Below, one piece after another: positions 38,701-50,130 of a stretch of 64,000 nt of DNA (its first letter is position 1; each line of letters starts with the position of its first letter). The stretch lies in assembly GCF_047495875.1 (NCBI RefSeq), contig NC_092461.1, positions 50,101,101-50,165,100 on the forward strand. The letters run 5' to 3'. A model generated the notes under the pieces. It made no database searches. It saw nothing but the letters and a program-made list of their open reading frames with translations, and was not told where the DNA came from. The position numbers and the translations under genes are program-made. The DNA is from Pithys albifrons albifrons (taxonomy: Eukaryota > Chordata > Aves > Passeriformes > Thamnophilidae).

Positions 38701-41700
38701 AGAACAGCACAGAAAGAATTAAACGTATAAAGAAAACATCCAGTTTTCACTGTTATATATATTTTCCATGAATGTAAACATTCTATAAAGTTGACTTCCA
38801 TCAAAATACTGTATCCCCTATTAGTGCCGCAGACAGCACTGGGATCCACATTACAAAGAAAATCTCAGTGTCAAAAAATATGTAACTGAATTCACCACAA
38901 AACCTGAAGAGACTACCAACCCAATTATATTTGTTCTGAATCAAATTTAATTTGAAATATTTTTAAAGCTGAGCTACTTGAACTGTAAATTCAGTTCTAC
39001 AAAATTAGTGTACACTGTCTTTAATAAACAACCACAAGTAACTTCTTTTCCATCTTTTTTTCTCCTCCGAGTTAATGTGCTAGTTCATCAGTAGCAATTC
39101 TGAACCCTATAACAAAGTATCAGGAGGGAATCTGACCAGGATTAATAGTGGTACTCAGTCCTGGGATTAGGTGGTGTCTTGTTTCATGGATTTTTAGGCC
39201 ATCTGTTCTTCCCTCCTACATTATACTCCTGCAGAACTATAAACGCACCTCCACTTCAGGGACTATAGAAAGGAATTAGAATTCTTCTGCTTTTCATTAT
39301 CACAAGATTCAGTAACTCATTTCATTGTCAGGATAATCCCCTTTTACTCTTTCTTTTGCGCTTGCAGGATATGCCAAAATGACAAATAAAATCCCAGATG
39401 TTAGAGACCCGATGAGGTCTCCACCTTTGCTTGAGTGTGGGGTTTAAGCTACTTGGGACACAGTGTCAAACCTGACAGGACCCTGATGCCCACACCCAAT
39501 ATTCATTAAGGTTTGTTAGTGATTTGTATAACTGTCTACAAGTTGCACTTCCACCCCAGTCCTCAGTGGCCATTTAAATATTTAGTTTGTCCTCTGGCTT
39601 TTACTGACAGAGAATTAATTTCCTATTGTTTGAGTATTGGAAAGAGTTTATATTTCTTTCTAAAAGTAACAAACGTCTTCTGGGTGTTGTAAATGGCTTG
39701 TTACTGCTGCATATTATTTTAGGTAGTCATATCTAATTTAAAGTTTTATTTCCCAACGGGCTAATGTGCATATCTGCAGCATGCAAAGGCTATGGCAACG
39801 CCTTAGCAGAGTTTTCCTGAGAGAGTTACTAAACTCCAAAATGAAGTTTGGTCTTTGCTCTATACCAATAAATATCTGCATTTAATTTCTAATAGTTCTG
39901 TGAAGTATCTGAAGTAATTATCTTCAGATTTAGTAAAAATACTTGCAATTGTCATATGCTCAATTAGTGTTTATTTCCCCCCCTCCTTATTTATAAGCTA
40001 AAACAATCATCTCTACATTGCGATGAATGGCTGGGGAATCCTATGTATGATTATTGGAATATTTTATGTCCATAACTCACTCACTTCAGACACTGAACAA
40101 CAAGACTTCCCTCCTGTGTCCAGCCAGAGCAAAATAAGGCTCCACTGAGAGTCTCCAGGCTTTTTGCTGTCTTTCCCTTTGTGGAGAGAATGGTCCTCAA
40201 CTTCTCTGACTTACCTGCTTTTCTGGCAGGTAGGGAGTGCTGATTTCAACACCACACCTAAATTAACTGACAGCCATATGTTTAGAATCACATTCTATTT
40301 TCTAGCATTTCTTTATAAAATTATTCAATTTTAATGGCATGTGATAGTTCTGGAGTGAGCAACACACCTCACACATAATTCCAAGCAACCTCAGACCTGA
40401 CTGGGTACGTGGCACTCGAGCTCTAAATGCTTTGTAGAAGATGCCACGTACTTCAGAGGACAAAAATCACTGACCCAGGTCCAACAATAGTTCTTGGACT
40501 TGGGGTTTGCATCAACAGTAAGCTGCCAGAAATTATCAAAGTGTTTGTTATTTACTTGTATAAAACGGGTACAAATTTTTACTTGTAACTCTAAGCCACA
40601 AAATATAAAGTGACTACAGATAACGATTTTATTGAACATCAGTAGCACTTAAACTCCTGCCCTTAAGGGTTTCAGAAAAACTATACTGGTAGCCTCTTTT
40701 AAAGTAAAATTAATATTATCTATTTCTTCTGGAAAAAAGGATTTTGATTTGGTTTGGTGGGTGTTTTTTTGGTGGTGGTTTGTTTGGGGGTTTTTTTGGT
40801 GCCAATACTCTGCATCACAGTCTACCATAGTATTATTTTATTAAAACCCAAATACTCAGGATTAACTAGGAGTACAAAGGAGAACATAAGTATTCTAGCA
40901 GAAATAGTAACCATGTTGTTGTAAGTAACTGTTGTATCAAAACATAAAGAATGTCCAAAAAGTGAAGTCTCCTGACAGGCCAAAGGTCTAGGGTTTTACA
41001 GCAGTGCAGCAGCATATGCAGAAACAGACGTGTTTTAATTTGATCCAATTGCAATATGAGCGTTCAACTCTTACAATTTATTTTGTTAGCAGTGAAACCA
41101 TTCAACTAATTAGCTCCTGGGCTTTTCAGAAGCTACTTTTTACTTGCATAAGAAATTAAGAACAAAACTGAAAACAGAATGCCTTTAGTTTCCATGATTA
41201 AGTCAGGAAAGTCTAGAGGGAAAACTGATAATTAAAAAGAAAGTTGGATAGCAAGCTTCTTTCTCAATTTCAGCTAAAAAAAATTAAAATCAAAGCATTA
41301 CACAAGGTCATGCACTTTTGTTTTCCCCCATAAGGGAGGAAAAATGCTGACAATACAGTCTTGCAAGGTTTTTTAGCTAAATAATTCCTAGTAAATATGA
41401 CTCCTTACAAACCAACTTCATCTCCTGCATTAAAACTCATCTGGAAAAGAGGTCATTTACACTGTTTATAAAACATTACCACATAAAATGTGTAAAAAAC
41501 TGTATTTCACTAAAAATAGCTTGTATAAGTAAGGGATTAGAGTAGTTTCTACTGCTGTAATTGCTCCTTTGTAATTTTTTCCATGATGTTTTGGAACAGT
41601 GTTTTTAACTATGTTTATTAAAGTCAGGACATCAAAAGGGATCAAAGAGTAAGCTAGTGAGAACCAAAGAAACCCCAAACGTATTGTGTTGTCTCACTGG

Positions 41701-43972
41701 GGAGTTATGCAGATTCAAGTAAACAAGTGCAAATTGTTGAGGTTTTAATGAAAATTTTCTACAATTATTGTATCTGAAGTCATTCTATATAATAACATCT
41801 GTACAGCAGATGGCCATACTGTACAAAAGGCAAGCAGTGATCCTTTTTCTTCCTCTGTTTTAACAGTACATCTGAGATGACTACTTTTGTCATTGCGCTT
41901 AGCTTGGTTCAGCAAATAATTCGTAAAATGCAGCTGCTGCAGATGGTCACAATAGTTACTTGACTGTAAAATCAAAGACATGGGGAAGTATTCGCGTATT
42001 AGTTTCATTCTATTAAAAAAAAATCTGACATTAACCCTGTTCAGCTCAAAAGGTGTATCTATAAAACCGTTTGTAAAAAGAAAAGTAGTAAAGAACTGAG
42101 ACGTTTAAATACTCCTTTGTCTCAAGACACAGCTACTACTAAAATTGAGTTAGTTTGCATGTCTTTGTAATAATAAAACCAATCTAGTTAGTAACTGTGG
42201 TATTCTTCTAAAGTGTTTTTAACACAAGATTATAGTATTGTTTCCCCCACACCGAGTATTTTGTCTTCTTTCCTCAAGTTCTAATCTTCATTTTTGTTCC
42301 TCTCAGCACTTCAAATTCAGATAAAAAATTGTAAATAAAAATCCAAGCAACTTCTTAAAAGACTTTTTGACAATTTCAGTCAGTTTTATGGAAGTGTGCC
42401 TTTTGCTCTTATTAAAAGTTGAAATGAATTTACAGCACTATCAGAACAGCATGCAAAACCTCGTGCACGTATTTTTACAAAGCAGAGATAAGGCAACTTT
42501 AAGTGTGCAGAGAGTCTGTTGATGTTTGCTAATTGTCTGGTTATGAGTGTTCTTTATACAGAACAACTAATGTCCATTTTCATTAGATTCAGCTTTGCTG
42601 AACAATGCCTGCCAAACTCTGACCATACCGAAGATTCATGTATAGCTTGTCATGTGGAAAATAAAGATTGGTTTCCTCAGACTGCCAGAAGAATTAAGGA
42701 ACAGAACTTCATAGCAGACTGTTTGTGAGACTTAACATGCAAGGCAAGGTACGTCCTTCTTCTGGGAGGATGAAAAACCCCAGGGTAAGTGATACAGAGC
42801 GCTGAGTTTGCCAAATTGCTGTACAGTGCCGGAGTGGCGCAGCTCTGATACATCGGAGCATGATCACCATAATGTACCATGGGACTGACAATGTACAAAT
42901 GGTAGGAAAGAGGATTATTACACAGAAAGAAAACTAAAACTATTTAAAGCACATTAGAAAGCTCTTTTACTCAGTTGCAGTGCCTTCTGTACTAGGGTTG
43001 TGATCTGATTGGAAAAGTGTGGGAACACAGGCTCTGTTCCTGCCGGCACTGCTCTTTATTTATGGATAAATCACAACTTTCAGGCCTCAGCACTTTGACA
43101 GGCTTTCATGTCCTATGAACCTTAAATTTTTCATTTTTAACTTTTAAAACAATAAAGAAGCACTGAAACTTGCTGGCCTGAGGAGAAACATTTCTGAGGG
43201 AAAAGAAATAAATCACCACCTTGCTTGGCCAACAACTTGCTTCTCTCAGCTGCAGACCCTTTTACCTCACAAGCTACTCTGCCAACTACCCACATCTGGC
43301 TCATCTTGACATCATGGAAATGTACCATCTTACTATTTACTAAAAGACTGATAAAAGAATTTACAAAGACACTCAAAATACCTTCATTTTAAATGAATCT
43401 CTGGTATCTGCTTAGTTGTACCTGAGGTGTAAAGTCTCTTTATGGTTCTGCAGTAATGGGGTTGGAGTGCCTGTTTTCCCCAAGTGACTCTCAGGTGTGC
43501 AGAGGAAACATAAAAACTGAAAACTTCATAACCCTGTCGGAGAGTAACAGTATGACCCAATATTTACATAGTAGCACATGTCAGAGGTCTGAATAATTAT
43601 TATTTTTTTTAACAGACTAACAAAAAATGAAGTTATGGAGTGAAAACTGTCAAAATATTGCCCTTTGAAGTATGTGCTAAATTATCTGAATACTGGAATA
43701 GCAGTTCTCATGACTACCATTTAAGCCAGAATTCCATCAATAATTCAGTAATTTCAAACTAGGGGATATATGCTACAAAATTAATCACTCCTGGGTGCTG
43801 CCTCAGTGAAAGGAAAACTCAGGCAATGGAGTCTAGGAGGGATTTGCTGTTTTCTGTTGCAGATTTATGGTGTTAGCTAGAGCAGCTCCCTGCAATGCCC
43901 CACACTTTGAAATGGTTACTGGACCACCACTTTGACAAACCAGTAGCACTTCCAACCTGAAAAAAATCTTAC
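32732..43972 (-). other. VPS13B: VPS13B intron, 11.2 kb
   Basis: This intron separates exons 2 and 3. It is AT-rich and almost free of recognisable mobile elements. It contains a G/T-rich low-complexity tract at 40746-40800 and a stretch around 39.59-39.92 kb that reads like a possible conserved non-coding element. ORFs at 34456-34857 and 37570-37887 have no recognisable protein content and fit chance in DNA of this composition. Confidence 0.85.
40746..40800. repeat. G/T-rich low-complexity tract
   Basis: About 55 bases made almost only of G and T, with G runs of two to five separated by T runs. Several G runs sit close together, so quadruplex formation on the plus strand (the template strand for VPS13B transcription) is conceivable. 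Confidence 0.8.
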
Positions 43973-44380
43973 CTGCAGGTTTATGTCCACTTTTAATATT
44001 CAGGCTCCCACTGAGGCTTGATAAAGAGACCAACAAACAAGGTTTACTGGGATGTGGGATGGTTTCCATCAAAACAACCATCTGGACGGTATGAAGGGAC
44101 ACTTTTTGGAAGCAGGAAAGGGCTTGCAACAAGTTTTCTTGTACTGAAGACTTCTGTACAGAGTTGCTGTGCACTGCAGGTAGAAAATCCTTTGTACTAG
44201 GGTGTTGGGATATCAAAGAGACATCCTCATCTGGAATAATGCCGGCTGATGGAATAGACTCCTTCCTGAGCTCACCATCATTTGTGGTTGTGATTTTCTT
44301 CAAAAACTGGTTTATTTGATCAAGTCTGGCAAAACTGAGATTTGCTTTCAAAGGTTTTGAAATGTCCACATTTATGTCAG
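43973..44380 (-). CDS. VPS13B: VPS13B internal exon 2 of 8 in window
   Basis: At 408 bp this is the largest exon in the window, with 135 whole codons. It opens with ADINVDISKPLKANLSFARL, where the first Ala is split across the junction, and closes near LVSLSSLSGSLNIKSG; both are characteristic VPS13B rod segments. Between them, roughly exon residues 30-80, is a Ser/Thr-, Asp/Glu- and Lys-rich stretch of low apparent order (for example SIPSAGIIPDEDVSLISQH) that resembles the human protein only loosely by my recollection. Conserved sequence returns at ALSCFQKVSLHTVQMVV and METIPHPSKPCLL. The acceptor is ...ctcccctacag and the donor is gtaaga, both good. The variable part is likely a loop outside the groove (inference). 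Confidence 0.97.
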
Positions 44381-44867
44381 CTGTAGGGGAGAATTGGAGA
44401 AAGAAATATGAGAAGCTACAATGCAATTATTTAAGAAATGTACAAATATTAGGCATTTAGTGGAGATAACTTTGCCACCATATTTCCATCATGTTTCATT
44501 AAATGCACTGAATCAATGTTAAACATAACAATATTTTAAAAATATCATAAACACTTCTATAAGCAACTTTCACCATATACAGTTTTAAAGTAAGAAACAT
44601 GGCAAAATGTGGATTGTATTTCCCTGTTTCCTCCCAGGAATCACTGCAGCTATCTGAAAGACACACTTTATTTGAGTGTGTAGGAGGGCAGATACATTAG
44701 TTCTTTTGTGTCAGAATGAAAATATACTTCGCATCCTCTTGAGTTTTACATCCAATAGAACTATTTGACTAAACTCCAAAGCCAATAGTGAACATTTTCA
44801 ACACATTTAAATGAGTGAATAACATGGCTATTCTGTTGTTTCCTACACAGCTCATACGCAGCATTCT

Positions 44868-45248
44868 TCAAGGCATTTTCAAGATGAAATCTGAAATAAA
44901 AAACTGAGGTATGTTTAGATGTCTTTGTTTTCCAGGGAGATTGGAATAACTTAACTTTTTAGATTTTTTTTTGGTCTCCTTAGTAAAGGATTTTGGTACT
45001 TCCCAGACTGCTAAAAGTCTCACAGAATTTTTAGAAATCACAAGTAATATGAACAAAACTGCCAACAGTGTTAGTAGCTGAGATGTAGCAATTATCAAGA
45101 TTATTTCACAGATGGGAATCAGGATTTTAGGAAGGCTGAAACTTATTTCTGTGCTGCAATGCACCTTTATATCAGTACATAACACTTCTTTACGGAAATC
45201 AGCTATAACGTAGTTGTTAGGAGTTTTCATTTCAAATTCAGCTTTCAT
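44868..45248 (-). other. Unassigned 126-codon intronic ORF with a membrane-like segment
   Basis: This ORF is in the sense orientation inside the intron between exons 1 and 2. The reading frame stays open from an acceptor-like cagtag just upstream (about 45258) to a tga. The conceptual product has a polar first part with two Cys (VLCTDIKVHCSTEISFS), a hydrophobic stretch of about 30-35 residues (ILIPICEIILIIATSQLLTL and onward), then a basic tail with KETKKKSKK. I do not recognise it. It cannot be spliced in frame to exon 1 through the nearest acceptors. In DNA this AT-rich, one or two ORFs of this length are expected by chance in 64 kb, so it is listed only as a candidate. Confidence 0.15.
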
Positions 45249-45984
45249 CCAGTAATGTGATGGCTACTGTGGTCAAGGGGGAAAGTTTGTTTTCCCCTTT
45301 GCTTTTTGATTCCCAGTGCCCCATCCCCAAGAACCAAAAGTGATTAAAATTCTGTGTAAATATCTAAACTAGATTAAATGTTCAAACAGCGCTACTTAGT
45401 TTCAAGTTTCATTATAAATATATACAGGAAATACTGTTTGTTGAAGGTTTTACACAGATTAATGAATATTTCATCAAAAGTAAGTTTCAAGTTGTCCAGG
45501 ATCACATTCTACTCTTAATGCTGATGCAAACTGATGAGCTTGATTCTCCTATTCTTTAGGTAAATTTTTACACCAACAGCAGGGCAGAGTTTCAGAGCTG
45601 CTCTCAAGCACAGGTTTACACTGACTTCAGAGAGTTCCAGGCACATGACAAAGTACATTTCTGATCACTTTCCCCCCAAAATATCTGGCACTTTTTCTAC
45701 AAAGGTAAGAGAAATTTATAAATGGCTGTAAAAGATCTGTCATAGCTGAATTAAAAAAACCCCAAAGCAATCTTAGAAAAAAGTCTGCAGTGCTCCACAA
45801 GCCACAGCTAATTGAAATTTTGGACTAAAAACCTATTTTAATGGTAACTTACAGTTTTAATTAATGGTTTTCTGAAAATGCCTTGGTTTGCGTTTAAAGC
45901 CTTCCAAGCTGAACTAGGACCTGGCAAAACACTAGTGAACATGTGAGCCCAGTAGAAAGGCCAGGACATGAGAAGAAACAAAGA

Positions 45985-46170
45985 TTAGAAAGGGTTGTCA
46001 AGCATTGGAAAGAGCTGCCCAGGGAGGTGGTGGAGTCGCCATCCCTGCAGGTGTTTAAGAGACAACTGCACATGGCCCTTAGTGCCATGGTCTAGTTGAG
46101 AAGGTGGTAACCAATCAAAGGTTGGACTCAATGATTTGAGAGGTGTTTTCCAGCCTAAATGATTCTATGA
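45985..46170 (+). mobile_element. CR1 LINE fragment, 3' end
   Basis: A sense CR1 3' end: gagctgcccagggaggtggt, ggagtcgccatccctgcagg, tgtttaagagacaactg, then the gcccttagtgccatggtcta and ggttggactcaatgattt blocks, ending gattctatga at 46161-46170, the canonical CR1 terminal motif. It is 5'-truncated. Confidence 0.95.
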
Positions 46171-47259
46171 AGATTTTTAGGCATCCAAAGCCACACATGA
46201 TCAACTTGCAAGATTTTTCCAAATACTTCGGTACTGATATCTTTTTATTAAAGCCATGGGAAGGAAAATGTCCTAACACTTCGGAAAAACTCACCACCCT
46301 TCCTGGTACTAAGAATACCTCAAGACTTGCCTGTCTCTTCTGCAGACATCATTGGCCCTCCCCTCCCTCTGAATGTAGAGAGGAGATTTATGAAGAAAGT
46401 AGAGACCCATGTGACATGACATTAGTTTATCTACAATACTCAAATGGAAAAGAGTTGTTATTCTAGTGAAATGTTAAAAACCCTAAACAAAAAAGTGCAT
46501 TATCAACTTAAATTTCTCCCTTAGTGATGTAGTAATAAAGGAGTCAAATATTGACTTTGCTAAATAATTATTTCTAAGTTAGTAAATGAGGAAATGACCC
46601 TTTTGCTTGGTGTGAGAGCTTTCACATCTCACTGCTTCATCTCATGCACATCTGACTGCCAATACTTCCCTATGGCACCATAGCCCAGAAGAGGAAAACA
46701 CAACAAAATCCCCTGCAAACCAAAAACTGCTTAGACATAAGCTGTCAAGGGCTGAACACAGAAAGGAAGCTGATGGAGAAAGATAAGAAAGGACATGAAC
46801 ACAAAGGCAATAGTTCTTTCTGGAACTCCCTCAGGCCAGGGCAGGGAAGACACAGGGCACTGGTGCAGCTCAGTGGTGGAACATGCAAGGCACCCAGGCC
46901 CGTGCTTTATCACTGCCTTCTTGGACATTGTGGTCCTCCAGGAGAGCAATAAAAACACAGGCACCAGGACACCACAGAAATGCAAATGAGTTCCATCTTT
47001 TCTGTTTGGAAACTGCACATGTCATACTGAAAAATGTTGTCATTACTGATAACTTGACAAAGTTTTGTATGAAGTTATTATTATCCAGTATATCAGCTCT
47101 GACAGAATGTGGTGGCAGCCAGAAGCACAGTTGAAGAAAACATAACTTTGGAAACTTCACTGCAAATATTCTAACTATCTCATAATGATACAGGTTATTT
47201 TTACAACTGGTGAAAGATTAGGTAAAGAGATTCTCTAGCATCTTAGGCAAAGAATTAAA

Positions 47260-47300
47260 AAAAACAAAACAACAAACCAAACCCCAAACAGAAAACCCCC
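47260..47300. repeat. A/C-rich low-complexity tract
   Basis: Simple A-rich sequence with aaacaaaac and ccaaacc units. No further signal. Confidence 0.6.
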
Positions 47301-47755
47301 ATAATCAAGCAATTTTTGGTCTTTGACCTCTTTAACATTTTATATTGAGCACTGTAAAAAAAAACTTTAGAATTCCTCCTAAGAAAAACATATTTAATTG
47401 ATGGACAGAACAGTGAACACTGATGAAGTATCAAGAGCTATTTACAGCCATTGATTAAGATAGATGTTCAGCAGCTTCTCCAGTCACTCAAAATGGGTTA
47501 AAAAAAGATGTTAAAATTTAAAGGTCACCCAGAGTCATCTGGAAAAAAATTTCCAGGGTGCAAAATCCAAGTATAACATTCTTTTTTGATGATTTTAAAC
47601 ACCTTGGGAAGCAGAGCACACAACACTGTGCAGATTCTGCACCTGTAGGAAAATGCAGGTTCCTGTAACTCAAGTAATACTTAGAATTGTCCAAAATTGC
47701 ATCAGAATTAGGATAGGGCAAAAAGTAGCTCAAAGCCACTTTTAATTCCTCAATT

Positions 47756-48712
47756 ACAGAATCACAGAATATGCTGAGCTGGAAGGGACCCACAAGGATC
47801 ATCAAGTCCAGCTCAGTCCTACACAGGACCATCCCCAACAGCCACACCATGTGCCTGAGAGTATTGTCCAAATGCTCCTTGAACAATGCCAGGCTTGGTG
47901 CTGTGACCACTTTTCTGGGGAGCCTGTTCAGTGCCCTACCACCCTCTGGGTGAAGAACCTTTTATTAACATCCAATCTAAACCTCCCCTGACACAACTTC
48001 AGGCCATTCTCTTGGGCCCTGTCACTGCTCACCACAGAGGAGAGATCAGTGCCCATCCCTCCACTTCCACTCACAAGGAAGTTGTAACTTCAGTGAGGTC
48101 TCCCCTCAGTCTCCTGCAGGATGAATAAACCAAATGACCTCAGCTGCTCCTCATATGGCTTCCCCTTCAGTCCTTTCACCGTCCTTCTTGCCCTCCTCTG
48201 GATGCTCTCTAACAGCTTAATATCTTTCTTATATTGTGGTGCCCAAAACTGCACACAATATTCCAGGTGAGGCCGCCCCAGTGCAGAGCAGAGTGGGACA
48301 ATCCCCTCCCTCAGTTGGCTGGCGATGCTGTGCCTGATGGCCCCCAGGACAGGGTTGGCCCTCCTGGATGCCAGGGCACTACTGGTTCATATTTAACTTG
48401 CCAGTGACCAGGACCCCGGGCCCCTTTCCACAACACTGCTTTTCAGCATCTCATTCTCCAGTCAGCATGAACATCCAGGGTTGCTCCATTCCCAGTGCAG
48501 AATCCGACGCTTTCCCTTGTTCATATGGTTGGTGATTGCTCAGTCCTCTAATTTGTGGAGGTCTCTCTGCAGGGCCTTCCTGCCTCTGAGGGAGTCAACA
48601 GCTTCTGTGAGTTTTGTGTCCTCTGCAAACTTGCTTAGTGACTCTTCCAGTCTGCCACCCAAGTCATTTATGAAGATGCTGAAAAGCACAGGGCCCCACA
48701 TGGAGACCTGCC
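47756..48712 (-). mobile_element. CR1 LINE fragment, about 950 bp
   Basis: This is the longest mobile element in the window. Its 3' end is at the left (aatcacagaatatgctgagc, then ctggaagggacc), so it runs on the minus strand, the same direction as the gene. Recognisable CR1 blocks follow to the right: ccttgaacaatgccaggctt, ctctgggtgaagaacctttt, a cttgccctcctctggatgct block, ttccaggtgaggccgcccca, a tctctctgcagggccttcct block, and gatgctgaaaagcacagggc near 48.69 kb. These cover the C-terminal part of the reverse-transcriptase ORF and the 3' UTR, with many changes and no intact ORF. The right edge is approximate. Confidence 0.95.
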
Positions 48713-49904
48713 GAAACCCATTTTTACATCAGACTCTCCTTTGCCTGCTAGTGACTGCCTATCAAATTATACTCCAGTGCTTTCTATAGATTTAAGATGC
48801 AATAACCTTTTTGGCTAGGTGTTACCTATTTCCAGCAAATAAATAGCAGAAAAATTACTGTGTTTCTAAATAGATTACATTCAAGTGAATTATGTCTGTT
48901 ATGTTTAAATCAAACTGAACTAGATGATATCGAAGCAATTCTTTTATTTACAGTATAGCATTTGAATGTAGAATCTGAATTGCTCTTTCTCTCAATTTCT
49001 TCACTACATCTCTTTAGATTGGTCAGTAAATATAAGTATGCCAATTATTAGTTTGTAATTAGCGGTTACAACTTTCTGAACAGCTACTAGGAAACAGAAT
49101 GATGAAATAACTATTGAGTTAAAAGCATATTAGATAAATATAAATAAATTACACTTATTATATGCTCCCACCACACCAGGAGATGACTTAACAGTGAAGG
49201 GAAAAGAATCACTGTGGAATAATGAAATCAGAGAGGGAATTCAGGTCCCAGAGGTGATTCTACTGAGTTCTATGTTAATGTACACCTTGTGGGGGACCAA
49301 AAATCAACTAGAATAGTTTCCTGAAAACTGTTTCCAGCTATTTTCTCATTTAAAAAGTTCCAACTTCACTTGACCCATTAGTCATCATATTACTTACATT
49401 TATTATGTATTTTGAAATCTATTACAAAAAACCCAATGGATTCAATATGGTCTGTTTGAACTAAATCATAACATCTATAAAAGAAAACCTATGAGCAGCA
49501 CTCTGAAATTTCTGTCTAAAACAATTTCTTTCTTTGTCATTTTATTACTTAGAGCTTCAGATAAAAAATTTCAGGGTTATGAGTATTTTACCCTTGTTCT
49601 CCAAAACATTCAGATTTGTATTAAGATACAATTTTAACCTATGAAATTGGGAAAATGATATTACTCAAAAGGACTTTTTATTCAGTGGGCTAAGGATTAA
49701 TAAGCAACACAAAAATAACAGAGCTCCTAGCAGGTTGCTTTAGATAAATCCCAGCTCTTACTGAAGTCAGAGGGCTTACTCTAATATATACCATAACTTA
49801 ATGTACGCAATGTTACTATTTCTATGACTAATAAACTACCATAGTATATTCTTAGTCTTAAATACCAGAAAGTAAACTCCATGAAAATTACTTGTAAGCT
49901 GGAT

Positions 49905-50130
49905 CTGAACAGGCTGAATTGATGGGCCAAGGCCAAGGCTATGAGGTTCAAAACCCAAAGTGTGAGTCCTGCACTTGGGTCACAATAATCCCATACAGTG
50001 CTACAGGCTGGAAAGCTGCTTTTTGGGAAAGGACCTGGGCTAAGCATGAGCCAGCAATGTGCCCAAGAAGGCCAATGGCATCCTGGCCTGTATCAGGAAT
50101 AGCATGGCCAGCAGGACCAGGGCAGTGACT
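49905..50130 (+). mobile_element. CR1 LINE fragment lacking the 3' end
   Basis: CR1 sense sequence from within the element: atgggccaaggccaaggcta, gaggttcaaaacccaaagtg, cctgcacttgggtcacaata, atgagccagcaatgtgccca, agaaggccaatggcatcctg and aggaccagggcagtgacta. It corresponds to the end of ORF2 and stops before the usual 3' terminal repeats, so it is truncated at both ends or separated from its 3' part. Confidence 0.9.

Noticed and set aside
44890..44915. Partial resemblance to mir-875 (aaaactgaggtat), a microRNA known from a VPS13B intron in mammals
   Set aside because: Only a short stretch matches, the surrounding bases do not fit the mature sequence, no hairpin partner is evident, and the neighbouring mir-599 mature sequence was not found anywhere in the window.
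47518..48789. Several ORFs of 60-130 codons
   Set aside because: They lie within or beside the 950-bp CR1 fragment, and the true reverse-transcriptase frame is broken.
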